From Streptomyces sp. CoH27 (lineage in GTDB: Bacteria; Actinomycetota; Actinomycetes; Streptomycetales; Streptomycetaceae), in the NCBI RefSeq assembly GCF_020181035.1, contig NZ_JAIQYY010000017.1, positions 125,290 to 189,289 on the forward strand: 64,000 bases of DNA, given 5' to 3'. The translations under genes were made by a program, and so were the position numbers. Under the pieces are notes generated by a model. The model ran no database searches, was not told the DNA's origin, and saw only the letters and a program-made list of their open reading frames with translations. Positions 41,076-50,179 of the stretch are shown here, piece after piece. Numbering within the stretch: the stretch's first letter is position 1; the number at the start of each line of letters is the position of its first letter.

Positions 41076-42857
41076 TCACGAACCCGTGACCGAGAAGGTG
41101 TCCAGGGCCACGTCGAAGTACTCCCGGGCCTCCCGCACCTTCCCGACCGGCGCCGACACCCACACGTCGTACAGCCGGCCGGAATCCTCCCAGCACAGGT
41201 CGTAGGTGTGCCGGGGGCCCTCCGCCGTGCTGAAGCCGTCCCAGGTGAACTCCCAGAGCGCGGCGGGGTGTCCGGCGTGCGTGGTGCGGGTGACCCGGCC
41301 GTCGTGGTAACCGGGGTTGGTGTCCGGGCCCTCGGCCGCCGACCGCTCCATCACGCCCTGCGGGCCGCCGGGTTGGGGCTCGGCGACCTTGATGCCGAGG
41401 CGGAAGGTCTCCCCGGGCGAGAGATAGAAGACGCGTTCGCCCTGCGGGCTGCGGGTGAAGTCCTCCGGTACGGCGAGGGAGAAGCCGGCCGGGTCGCGGG
41501 CGGTGCGGTAACCGGAGGGTGCCGTATGGGAGTTGGCGACCTCCGATGGTGTCGACGGTGTCGAGGGGGTCGGTGAGGGGGAGGGGGGAGCGGGGCTCGT
41601 GCCGGTACCGGTGGTTCCGGTGCCGGTGCTTCCGGTTCCGGTCGCCGGGGACGTCGCCGTGCCGCCCGGACTGCCGCCGCCCCCGTCGCCGTTCCCGTGC
41701 AGCAGCAGGGCCGCCGAGACACCGGCCCCGGCCAGCGCGGCGACGAGCACCGCCGCGATCAGCGCCCCGCGCCTGGCGGTCCGGGACTCAGGGGCGGCCG
41801 ACGGCTCGGACCCGGCGGGTGGGGGCGGGGGGCCGTGCGGAAGGTCCGGCTGGGTCGGCGAGTAGGGCGCCGCCGCCCCCGCCGTACGACTGCCGGGTCG
41901 GCTTCCCGTGCGGCTCCCGGTGGTCCGGCCTCCCGTCCCCGGCCTCGGCGTTCGGCCCCCGGCGATCCGGTGGTGCCCGCGCCCGCCGCCCGCCGTACCG
42001 GCCGTGCCCGGAGCCTCCGGTGTCCGTCCCGTCTCCAGGTAGGCCCGCAGCATCCGCTCGGCGTCGGCCGCGCCGAGCCGCCGGTCGGGGTCGCGTTCCA
42101 GCAGCCCCCGTACGACAGGGAGCAGCGGCTCGGCCTCGACGGGTGGCCGGATCTCGGCGGCGACGACGGCGTGCAGGATGCCGCCGATCGAGTCGCGCCG
42201 GAACGGCGACTCACCGCTGAGGACCGTGCACAGCAGCGCGCCCAGCGACCACAGGTCGGACTCCGGCCCGGTACGCACCCCCGACATCCGCTCCGGCGCG
42301 GTGTACTCGGGCGAGCCGACGAAGGAACCCGTCTCGGTGAGCGTGGTGGCGCCCGCGACCTGCGCGATGCCGAAGTCGGTGAGCACGACCCGGCCGGTGC
42401 CGGCCTCGATCAGCACGTTCGCGGGCTTGATGTCCCGGTGCAGCACCCCCGCCTCGTGCGCCGTGTGCACGGCGCTGAGCAGGGCGATGCCGATGCGTGC
42501 GGCCTCGGCGGCGTCGGCCGGGCCGTCCCGGGCGATCCGGTCGGCGAGCGAACCACCCTCGACCAACTCCATGACCAGGTACGGCCGTTCCTCGTGCTCC
42601 ACCACGTCGTGCACGACGATGATGTGCGGATGCCGCAGCTGGGCGACCGCCCGCGCCTCACGCAGGGTACGGTCCCGGCGGCGCCGGGCGTCGTCGTCCG
42701 GGAGCGAGTCGTCCGGGAGGAGTTCCTTGACCGCGACCAGGCGGCCCAGCAACTGGTCGCTCGCCCGCCACACGACGCCCATGCCGCCGCGCCCGATGCG
42801 TGCCTCCAGGCGGTAACGGCCCGCGATCACCCGGAAGTCGGCGCCCTCGGTCCCCAT
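41076..42857 (-). CDS. Transmembrane Ser/Thr protein kinase
   Basis: 593 aa from the ATG at 42857 (MGTEGADFRV); nearby ATGs at 42866 and 42869 are alternatives. The kinase domain has GRGGMGVV, Lys44, HRDIKPAN (140-147), DFG (161-163) and SPEYTAPE. A Pro/Ser/Thr-rich linker follows, then a membrane helix (GALIAAVLVAALAGAGVSAALLL, about 350-372) and a Gly/Thr-rich segment. The extracytoplasmic domain starts GYRTARDPAGFSLAVPEDF. It shares this layout with its neighbours, indicating tandem duplication. Confidence 0.9.
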   Translation of the reverse strand: MGTEGADFRVIAGRYRLEARIGRGGMGVVWRASDQLLGRLVAVKELLPDDSLPDDDARRRRDRTLREARAVAQLRHPHIIVVHDVVEHEERPYLVMELVEGGSLADRIARDGPADAAEAARIGIALLSAVHTAHEAGVLHRDIKPANVLIEAGTGRVVLTDFGIAQVAGATTLTETGSFVGSPEYTAPERMSGVRTGPESDLWSLGALLCTVLSGESPFRRDSIGGILHAVVAAEIRPPVEAEPLLPVVRGLLERDPDRRLGAADAERMLRAYLETGRTPEAPGTAGTAGGGRGHHRIAGGRTPRPGTGGRTTGSRTGSRPGSRTAGAAAPYSPTQPDLPHGPPPPPAGSEPSAAPESRTARRGALIAAVLVAALAGAGVSAALLLHGNGDGGGGSPGGTATSPATGTGSTGTGTTGTGTSPAPPSPSPTPSTPSTPSEVANSHTAPSGYRTARDPAGFSLAVPEDFTRSPQGERVFYLSPGETFRLGIKVAEPQPGGPQGVMERSAAEGPDTNPGYHDGRVTRTTHAGHPAALWEFTWDGFSTAEGPRHTYDLCWEDSGRLYDVWVSAPVGKVREAREYFDVALDTFSVTGS

Positions 42858-42971
42858 GCGCCCCATCATGCCCCACCGGACCCATGCCCTCCGGGACACC
42901 GACCGGCCAAGCCGGGGTGCTCAACCAGCGGTTTTCGGCCGTATCAGCCGCCGGGCACCGCGCTCAGGCGC

Positions 42972-44696
42972 TCAGGACCCGTTCGGCTCCTGCCAGGACT
43001 GCAGCACCCACTTGAACTGCTTGCTGGTTTTCGCCCAGTCCTCGGCCGGCGTCGACATGTAGATGGCGTACTCGGTGCCCGAGCGCGCGAAGTACGTCTC
43101 CTCGATCGCGTGCCGCGGACCGGGGACGTACGGCGGGTCCTTCTTCAGCGCGGTCCAGGTGTACTCCCACAGCGAGCCCTTGCGGTCGCGGTAGATGTTC
43201 TCCTGCATCTGCACTTTCCTGTAGTCGACCAGCCGCTGAAGCTGCTGTTCCAGGTCCTTCTGGTGCTGGAGCGGGGTGGCGAAGTCCGGGATGTCGATGG
43301 CGATGCGCACGAAGTGCTTGCCGCCGTCCGGGGTGTAGTCGATCTGCTTGAGGCCGCTCTGGTTCTCGTAGACCTTCCGCTTCCAGCCCTTGGGCAGGGA
43401 GAGGCTGAAGCCGAGCGGGTCGTGGTGGGTCTCCCAGCTGGCGGGGATCGTGCCGTCGGGGCCCGGTGTGGCGGTGTCGCTCCCGGAGGGGTCCGTGGCC
43501 GGGCCCGCACCGCCGCTCGTGCCGGTGTCGCTCTGCGTCCCGCTCCACTCCTGGACGGCGACCGCCACGCCACCGCCGAGCACGGCCGCGGCCGCGACGA
43601 CGAGCACGAGCGTACGCAGCCGGCGCCGCGGGCGCGGACGGGGGCGTGCCGTCGCCGCGCTCCCCACCGACCCGGCGGATCCGGCCGGTCCGGCCGGCGC
43701 GGGTGCCACGGCCGTGGGCCCGGTCACCGAGGGGACCGCGCCGGCCGCCGCTCCGGGGCCGGGGCCGGTCACCGACGTACCGGAGCCGTAGCCCGACGGG
43801 CCCGCCCCGGGACCTGTGCCGGTGTGCAAGCCCCGGCCCTGGGTCGGGACGAACGCCTGCGCCGCGTTCGGCCGGCGGCCCTCCGCCGCCTCGGCGAGCA
43901 GCTGCTCCGCCTCCTCCGCGCCCGGCCGCTGAGCGGGTTCCTTGCGCAGCAGGGCGGCTATCACGGGGCCGAGCGCACCGGCGTGGCGCGGCTCGGCGGC
44001 CTCCTCCTCGACGACCGCCTGCATGGTGCTCAGCGGCGAGGTGCGGCGGAACGGCGAACGGCCCTCGACCGCCGTGTACAGCGTGGCGCCGAGCGCCCAC
44101 AGGTCCGAGGACGGGCCCGGGTCGTGGCCCCGCACCCGCTCGGGCGCCAGATAGTCGACCGAGCCGACGACCTCCCCGGTGCGGGTGATGGTGGTGTCGC
44201 CCTCGATCTGGGCGATGCCGAAGTCGGTGAGCAGGACCCGGCCGTCCCGGCCGAGGAGCACGTTGCCGGGCTTGACGTCCCGGTGCAGCACCCCGGCGGA
44301 GTGGGCGGCGCGCAGCGCCCGCAGCACCCACAGCCCGATCCGGGCGGCCTCCCTGGGCTCCACCCGCCCCCGCTCCTTGACCGCGTCGGCCAGCGAGTTG
44401 CCCTCGACCAGCTCCATCACGATCCAGGGGCGGCCGTCGTGTTCGAGGACGTCGTGCACGGTGACGACGGCGGAGTGATTGATGCGCGCGGCGGCGCGGG
44501 CCTCGGCCCGGGTGCGGGCGAGCAGCACGGCCCGGTCGCCGTCGGAGACGTAGAGGGCAGCGGTCAACTCCTTGACGGCGACCGTCCGGTGCAGCACCTC
44601 GTCGTGGGCGCGCCACACCCGGCCCATGCCGCCGCTGCCGATGGAGTCGGCAAGCCGGTAGCGGCCCGCTATGAGCAGGCCCTGCATCTGATTCAC
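42972..44696 (-). CDS. Transmembrane Ser/Thr protein kinase
   Basis: 574 aa from a GTG at 44696 with GCGGGG 5 bp upstream; an ATG at 44687 is possible. The kinase domain has GSGGMGRV, Lys42, HRDVKPGN, DFGIAQ and SVDYLAPE. It is followed by a low-complexity linker, basic residues and a membrane helix (LVLVVAAAAVLGGGVAVAV). The C-terminal domain begins DPLGFSLSLPKGWKRKVY and contains QIDYTPDGGKHFVRIAIDI, again matching its neighbours. It is probably an active kinase with an outward-facing sensor. Confidence 0.9.
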   Translation of the reverse strand: MNQMQGLLIAGRYRLADSIGSGGMGRVWRAHDEVLHRTVAVKELTAALYVSDGDRAVLLARTRAEARAAARINHSAVVTVHDVLEHDGRPWIVMELVEGNSLADAVKERGRVEPREAARIGLWVLRALRAAHSAGVLHRDVKPGNVLLGRDGRVLLTDFGIAQIEGDTTITRTGEVVGSVDYLAPERVRGHDPGPSSDLWALGATLYTAVEGRSPFRRTSPLSTMQAVVEEEAAEPRHAGALGPVIAALLRKEPAQRPGAEEAEQLLAEAAEGRRPNAAQAFVPTQGRGLHTGTGPGAGPSGYGSGTSVTGPGPGAAAGAVPSVTGPTAVAPAPAGPAGSAGSVGSAATARPRPRPRRRLRTLVLVVAAAAVLGGGVAVAVQEWSGTQSDTGTSGGAGPATDPSGSDTATPGPDGTIPASWETHHDPLGFSLSLPKGWKRKVYENQSGLKQIDYTPDGGKHFVRIAIDIPDFATPLQHQKDLEQQLQRLVDYRKVQMQENIYRDRKGSLWEYTWTALKKDPPYVPGPRHAIEETYFARSGTEYAIYMSTPAEDWAKTSKQFKWVLQSWQEPNGS

Positions 44697-44814
44697 GTTG
44701 CCCCGCAATGCTCTTGACAGGGTCAGACTAAGGACCGGCTACCCCTCTGGGAACAAGCGGGGTCCCAAGGTGACAGCACTGTGACGCTTGTCGCTCAGCT
44801 GCCTCACTGGGCGC

Positions 44815-47745
44815 TCAACCGGTATAGCGGTACGTCGCGGTGGCCTGCTCGTACAGCCGTGTCACCGCGTCGCGCTGGGACTCCGGGCCGCGGACCTGGA
44901 TGATGTGGTAGCGGCCGTTCAGCAGGATCGCCATGTTGCGCACGAACAGGTCCCGCCCCTGCCCGTCGGTCCAGGTGAACTGCCCCTCGGCCATGGTCCG
45001 TCCGCCCACCTCGATGGTGCGCAGCCCGGTGGCCGTGGCCCAGCTGGAGTCGCGGTACGGCTGGAGTTCGCTCTCCTTGTCCCGCTGGTAGACCATGGGG
45101 TCGCTGCCGTAGGCGGAGGCGCTGTCCCGTCCGGGTACGACGATGAGCTCGAAGTTCCCCTGCGCGTAGACGACCTGCCCGCTGCCGTTCTTCGGGGTGC
45201 GGTCCCAGCCCTTGGCGACGGCGACCTTGAAGCCCTCGGGGTCGGTGCGCAGAGTGAAACCGTCGGCGACGGACGGATCGCCACCGGTCTGGGGCTGGGT
45301 CTCGGTGGCGGGCGCGGACGCGGAGGGACCGCCGTCCGCGGACTGCCCGGAGGACGGCTGCACGCTGCGCGAGGGAACGGCACTCACCTCCCCCGCGGTG
45401 CCGGTACGGTCGCTGCCCGCCGCGCCGTCGGCCCCCTGTTTCGGCATGAACAGCATCGCGTAGGCGATCGCTCCGGCCAGCAGAAGCAGGATCAGCAGGA
45501 GCAGGGTCCGCCCGAGACTGCGCGGCGACCGGACGTCGTCGTCCCGGGTGCGCTCCCGGATCCGCTCGGACCGGTCCCGGATCCGCTCGGACCGGTCCCG
45601 GGTCCGCTCCCGTACCTGCTCGCGGTCCCGCTTGTGCCGCCCGTGCGGAGAGACGTCGGCCTGCCGCTCGGCGCGCCGCCGCCGCAGCCGCACCAGCTCG
45701 CCGCGGCGCCGGACGATCGGCAGCCGGCGCGGGTCGGCGGGCGGGACGGGCACCACATGCGTACCGGCGTCGGGCTCGGGCGCGGAGCGGACCAGCGAGC
45801 GCAGCCAGCCGTTCAGCTCCTCGAAGTCGAGACGCTCGGTGGGGTCCTGGCGCAGCAGGGACTCCACGACCGGCCGCAGCGGACCGCACTCCTCGGCGAA
45901 GGCAGGCGGCTCGGCGCACACCAGCTGCACGAGTTCGGCCGTGGACTCCTCGGGGTAGGGCGCGTGCCCCTGTACGGCCCGGAACAGCAACGCCCCGAGC
46001 GCCCACAGGTCGGTCGCGGGCCCGATCGGCGCCGCCAGCTGCCAGTTCTCGTGCACGGGCCCGGCCTGCTCCGGCGCCCACCGCTCCGTCACCGGCCCGA
46101 CGACAGTCATCCGCACCTGCCGAGCCCGCTCAGCCGCCAACGCACTCCCCGCCCCACGCCGGACCCCGGCAACACCGGCGGGGTCGTCCCAGCGGGCCGG
46201 GCCGGGATGGACAGGGTCCGCGCCGGCCCGCTGGGCCTGGCTCTGCCCGGGAACGGACGGATACTGCGGGCCCCCTGGCGCCACCGCGGAACCGCCGTGA
46301 ACGCCGGGGACCGGGCCGGGCTGGACGGGATCGGTGCCCGTCCGGTGTGCCGGTGCGGAGGGGTCGTGCGAGGCTCCTGCGGGCAGCCCGGGGCGCTGGG
46401 TGCCGTCGCCTCCCAGGGCCGGGGGTGTGCTGCCGGAGCCTGGGCGGGGTGAGGTGCCGTGCCAGGGGGTGGTCCGGACGCCGTAGGGGTCGGCGATGCG
46501 GCCGGGCGGGGGCGTGCTGCCCGGTCCGGCGGGGTACGGCGGCTGGGCCGTGCCGTCGGGTCCGTCGGTGCCGGTGCCGTTCTCGGCGGGCGGGCGGGCG
46601 CCGGGCAGCGCGGGGCGGCCGTTCTGCCCGGGTTCCTGCACCCGGGCAGCGGCACGCGCACCCGCGCGGTACGCGGCGATCGCCCCGGCACGAGCCGCAC
46701 GGATGTCCGTCCCGCTCGCACTCCTGGCGCCACTCTCCAGAGCCCGCTGCCCCGCCGGACCGCCGACCACATCGGTCCCGCCGTTCGCACCCGGCAGCCC
46801 ACCTGCCGCCCTCGCCTGGATCGCGGCCCGGCGCGCGGCCTCCGGATCGACGTCGGCGGACGGAACACCGCCGGCGGGACCCACGGACGACGGGCCGACG
46901 CGCTGTCCGGCGGCCGTCGTACCGGCGCCTCCGGCCTCGATCCCCGGCCCGTCGGCGAACGGCCCGCCGCCCGAGCCACTCCGACCGGCCCCGCCGGCAG
47001 CCATCGCCCCAGCTCCCGGCTCAGCCCGCTCCACCCCTGCTGTCCCCGGCAGCCTGGAAGCCGCCGAACCACCCGCAGCCCCCGGCGCCGCGTACATCCC
47101 CCCGCCGAACTCGCCGTCCTCCCCCGGTACCGGGTCGTACCCGCACAGCGCCTCCTCCGCCGCCCCGACCGCAAGCCCCGTCAGCAGGACGCGGCCGTCC
47201 TCGCAGACGAGCACCGTGCGGGCGGTGATGTTGCGGTGGACCCAGCCATGGGCGTGCAGTACCCGGAGTGCCATGAGCACGTCGGAGGCGACCTCGGCGG
47301 CCCGGTACGGGGACAGCGGCTGCTCGGCGAGGAACGCGGACAGCGGACGCGCGGCCACCCACTCGCTGACGATCCACAGGGAGCCGCCCTCGGCGAACAC
47401 GTCGAAGACCTGGTCCAGCCGGGGATGGTCGGGGATGCGGGCCGCCGCCTGCGCGGCCTCCACAGCGCGTCGTACGGCAGGATCCGCGGGCCGGCGCGTC
47501 GCCGTACGGGCATCCGGTGCCGCCCGCCGGGCCCCGCCCCGCTCGCGCGCCGTGAACCCCTCGGGCAACCCCTCCGCGTCGAGCACCTCGGCCTCGACGA
47601 CCTCAGGCAACGGCACCTGCCGGACGAGGACTTCCTGCCCGCTGTAGGTGTCGAAGGCGCGGGACTCGGTGAGTTCGTACTCGTCGGACGGCGGCAACGG
47701 CAGGCGGTAGCGGTCGGCGAGCACCCGACCCGCGTAGTCGTCCAC
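44815..47745 (-). CDS. Transmembrane pseudokinase with a large insert
   Basis: 976 aa from a GTG at 47745 with an ideal GGGGAGG site. The kinase fold is recognisable but inactive by sequence. There is no Gly-rich loop, the VAIK Lys is replaced (VLVRQV), HRD is HRN (170-172) and DFG is replaced by TGLA (about 189-192). Between that point and the APE-like WAPEQ (about 556-560) lies a ~330-residue Gly/Ala/Pro-rich, probably disordered insert. The fold then resumes (TDLWALGALLFRAVQG), followed by an Arg-rich RDRSERIR repeat, a membrane helix (LLLLILLLLAGAIAYAML) and the shared extracytoplasmic domain. It may act as a scaffold or regulator of the adjacent kinases. Confidence 0.9.
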   Translation of the reverse strand: MDDYAGRVLADRYRLPLPPSDEYELTESRAFDTYSGQEVLVRQVPLPEVVEAEVLDAEGLPEGFTARERGGARRAAPDARTATRRPADPAVRRAVEAAQAAARIPDHPRLDQVFDVFAEGGSLWIVSEWVAARPLSAFLAEQPLSPYRAAEVASDVLMALRVLHAHGWVHRNITARTVLVCEDGRVLLTGLAVGAAEEALCGYDPVPGEDGEFGGGMYAAPGAAGGSAASRLPGTAGVERAEPGAGAMAAGGAGRSGSGGGPFADGPGIEAGGAGTTAAGQRVGPSSVGPAGGVPSADVDPEAARRAAIQARAAGGLPGANGGTDVVGGPAGQRALESGARSASGTDIRAARAGAIAAYRAGARAAARVQEPGQNGRPALPGARPPAENGTGTDGPDGTAQPPYPAGPGSTPPPGRIADPYGVRTTPWHGTSPRPGSGSTPPALGGDGTQRPGLPAGASHDPSAPAHRTGTDPVQPGPVPGVHGGSAVAPGGPQYPSVPGQSQAQRAGADPVHPGPARWDDPAGVAGVRRGAGSALAAERARQVRMTVVGPVTERWAPEQAGPVHENWQLAAPIGPATDLWALGALLFRAVQGHAPYPEESTAELVQLVCAEPPAFAEECGPLRPVVESLLRQDPTERLDFEELNGWLRSLVRSAPEPDAGTHVVPVPPADPRRLPIVRRRGELVRLRRRRAERQADVSPHGRHKRDREQVRERTRDRSERIRDRSERIRERTRDDDVRSPRSLGRTLLLLILLLLAGAIAYAMLFMPKQGADGAAGSDRTGTAGEVSAVPSRSVQPSSGQSADGGPSASAPATETQPQTGGDPSVADGFTLRTDPEGFKVAVAKGWDRTPKNGSGQVVYAQGNFELIVVPGRDSASAYGSDPMVYQRDKESELQPYRDSSWATATGLRTIEVGGRTMAEGQFTWTDGQGRDLFVRNMAILLNGRYHIIQVRGPESQRDAVTRLYEQATATYRYTG

Positions 47746-47908
47746 GTTGCCTCCCCCGGCCGCCCGGCTGGTCACATCCGTTCGCCTCACGACCCGTTTC
47801 GCACAGACATACGGCTGCATACGGTCCGCAACCATTCACGATACGTGCCGGAGGCAACCCGCACGGAGTGGATGCCGGAATGTGACGACCCAAACCGCCG
47901 TACGCCGG

Positions 47909-49987
47909 TTACGACTTGGGTGTGAAGGAGGCCGTCAGCGTCTTCCAGGTGTCCTGGCACAGCGCGCTGTCCCAGTCGGCGGCCTTCGCGGTGTACATCA
48001 GTCCGTAGCCGAGATGGCCGTTGACGACGAAACCCCGGTCGATGGTGCGGTACTCGGTACCACCCTCGACGTAGGTGAACTCCCAGTCGGCCGTGTTCCA
48101 GCCCCGGTAGTCCACCTTCTCGATGCGGACCTTGTGGTACTGGGCGCGCACCATGTAGCGCTCCTGGTTCTGCCAGTCCGCCACCGGGTCGCCCTTGGGC
48201 GTACTCGTCCACGCGACCAGCAGCTTCTGTCCACCGGGTCCGGTGTAGCGGTCACCGGCGTCGTCGCTGGACTTGTACGACCAGCCCTTGGGCAGCCCGA
48301 TCGAGTACCCCTGTCCGCCCTTGCGGGTGGACACCGCCGGCGCGGAGCCGGCCGCGGACGGGCTCGCGCTGCCGTCGGGCCTGCTGTCCGACGGCGTACC
48401 GGTACCGGCGGAGGACGGGCTCGCCCCGCCCGTCCGCGCCGCGCCGCCCGTGCCGCGGCTCTCCTTGGTGGACGCACTCGCGCTCACCGCCGACTTGGCC
48501 CCGCTGCCGTTGTCGTCCTTGCCACCGCTGTTGAGGGCGAAGGCCAGGATGGTGCCGAGCACGGCGAGGACGACGACCACGGCGATGATCACCAGCGTGC
48601 GCTTGGGCACGACATCGGTCAGCGGCGCCCTCGGCACCGGCCGCGGCGGCAGGTCCAGGTCCGGCGGCGGCATCACGGGCCAGCCGGAACTCGGCTTGGT
48701 CGAGCTGGAGTTCGGCCCGCCTGCGGCACCGGAGGCCGACGGCGCACCGGGAGCAGCACCCGAGCCACCGGTCCCACCGGAGGCAGAAGCAGCAGCGGGC
48801 CGTGCAGCACCGGCGACGGAACCCCCCACGCCCGCCGGGCCACTCGTACCCACCGGACGGCCGCCGACCGGACCTCCCGAACGGCCCGCACCCGCCGAAC
48901 CGTTCGTTCCCGCCGAACCGCCGGCGGCAGGCGCGCCCGCGTCACCGCCCCCGCTCTTCGTCCGCGTCCCGGCCGCGGCGGAGGCCGCCCCCGCCGCCTT
49001 GCGGACCGAACGCAGCGCGCCGCGCAGCTTCTCCGCGGCCTCCTCGCCCCGCTTGCCCTCGGCCGGACCGGGCTGCGGCGGCAGCGGAACCACCCGCGTG
49101 GCGTCCATCGGCTCCGGCTCGGGCGCTTGGATCACCTTGTTGAACATGGCCCGCGCCCCGGCGTCGTCGAGCCGCTTGGCGGGGTCCTTGGTGAGCAGGC
49201 CGTAGATGACGTCCCGCAGCGGGCCCGCGTGCTTGGGCTCCTCCAGCGGCTCGGTCATCACCGCGGTGAGCGTGGCGATCGCCGACCCCTTGTCGTACGG
49301 CGGTACGCCCTCCACCGCCGCGTACAGCAGGCCGCCGAGCGACCACAGGTCGGCCGCCGGGCCCGGCTTGTGGCCGCGGGCGCGCTCCGGGGCGATGTAG
49401 GAGGGGGCGCCGACGAGCATGCCGGTGGAGGTGATGGACGGGTCGCCCTCCACCTGGGCGATGCCGAAGTCGGTGAGCACGACCCGGCCGTCCTCGGCGA
49501 TGAGCACGTTGGACGGCTTCACGTCCCGGTGCAGGATGCCCTCGCGGTGCGCGGAGCGCAGTACGTCGAGGACGGCGAGCCCGACCTCGGCGGCGCGCTT
49601 CGGCTCCAGCAGGCCGTCCTCGCGGATGACCTCGGCGAGGGACTTGCCCTCCACCAACTCCATGACGATCCACGGCCGGTCGTCCTCGTCGACCACGTCG
49701 AAGACCGTCACCGCGCTGTTGTTGCGGATCCGGGCGATCGCCTTGGCCTCGCGCAGGGTGCGCGTGATCAGGCGCCGCTTCTCCTCCTCGTCGATGTTCG
49801 ACGGGAACCGCAGCTCCTTGACGGCGACTGTCCGGCCCAGGGTCTCGTCCTCGGCCCGCCACACGGTGCCCATGCCGCCGCGGCCCAGCACGTCTCCCAG
49901 CCGGTACCGCCCGGCGAGGAGACGACGCTCGCTCTTGTCCTGACGAGTCTCCTGACGAGAAGTGCCCGCCCGCTCCGCCTCCGACAT
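47909..49987 (-). CDS. Transmembrane Ser/Thr protein kinase
   Basis: 692 aa from the ATG at 49987 with GAGGGGAC upstream. The kinase domain has GRGGMGTV, Lys57, HRDVKPSN, DFGIAQ and APSYIAPE. A long Ala/Gly/Ser-rich linker (about 320-460) leads to a membrane helix (TLVIIAVVVVLAVLGTILAFAL). The C-terminal domain starts GYSIGLPKGWSYK and has EFTYVEGGTEYRTIDRGFVV. It is the first gene of the minus-strand kinase series, after glpD. Confidence 0.92.
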   Translation of the reverse strand: MSEAERAGTSRQETRQDKSERRLLAGRYRLGDVLGRGGMGTVWRAEDETLGRTVAVKELRFPSNIDEEEKRRLITRTLREAKAIARIRNNSAVTVFDVVDEDDRPWIVMELVEGKSLAEVIREDGLLEPKRAAEVGLAVLDVLRSAHREGILHRDVKPSNVLIAEDGRVVLTDFGIAQVEGDPSITSTGMLVGAPSYIAPERARGHKPGPAADLWSLGGLLYAAVEGVPPYDKGSAIATLTAVMTEPLEEPKHAGPLRDVIYGLLTKDPAKRLDDAGARAMFNKVIQAPEPEPMDATRVVPLPPQPGPAEGKRGEEAAEKLRGALRSVRKAAGAASAAAGTRTKSGGGDAGAPAAGGSAGTNGSAGAGRSGGPVGGRPVGTSGPAGVGGSVAGAARPAAASASGGTGGSGAAPGAPSASGAAGGPNSSSTKPSSGWPVMPPPDLDLPPRPVPRAPLTDVVPKRTLVIIAVVVVLAVLGTILAFALNSGGKDDNGSGAKSAVSASASTKESRGTGGAARTGGASPSSAGTGTPSDSRPDGSASPSAAGSAPAVSTRKGGQGYSIGLPKGWSYKSSDDAGDRYTGPGGQKLLVAWTSTPKGDPVADWQNQERYMVRAQYHKVRIEKVDYRGWNTADWEFTYVEGGTEYRTIDRGFVVNGHLGYGLMYTAKAADWDSALCQDTWKTLTASFTPKS

Positions 49988-50179
49988 GCGTCCCCTCATG
50001 CAACCCGCCCTGACAGAGCCTCCATTGTCTCTCACCCGACAAGTGGGCGACGCCCAGGGTGCCCACCAGAAGAGGCCGTTCCGCTTATCGGGATGAGGGG
50101 TCGTAAGAGGGGAGGAACCGGAACCCTGACACCACTTCAGGCCCCGGTGGCGCTGATGACCGTGATGACCCTGATGTCG

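Noticed and set aside
44713..44740. TTGACA box between kinase genes
   Set aside because: No acceptable -10 at 16-19 bp and no plus-strand gene follows.
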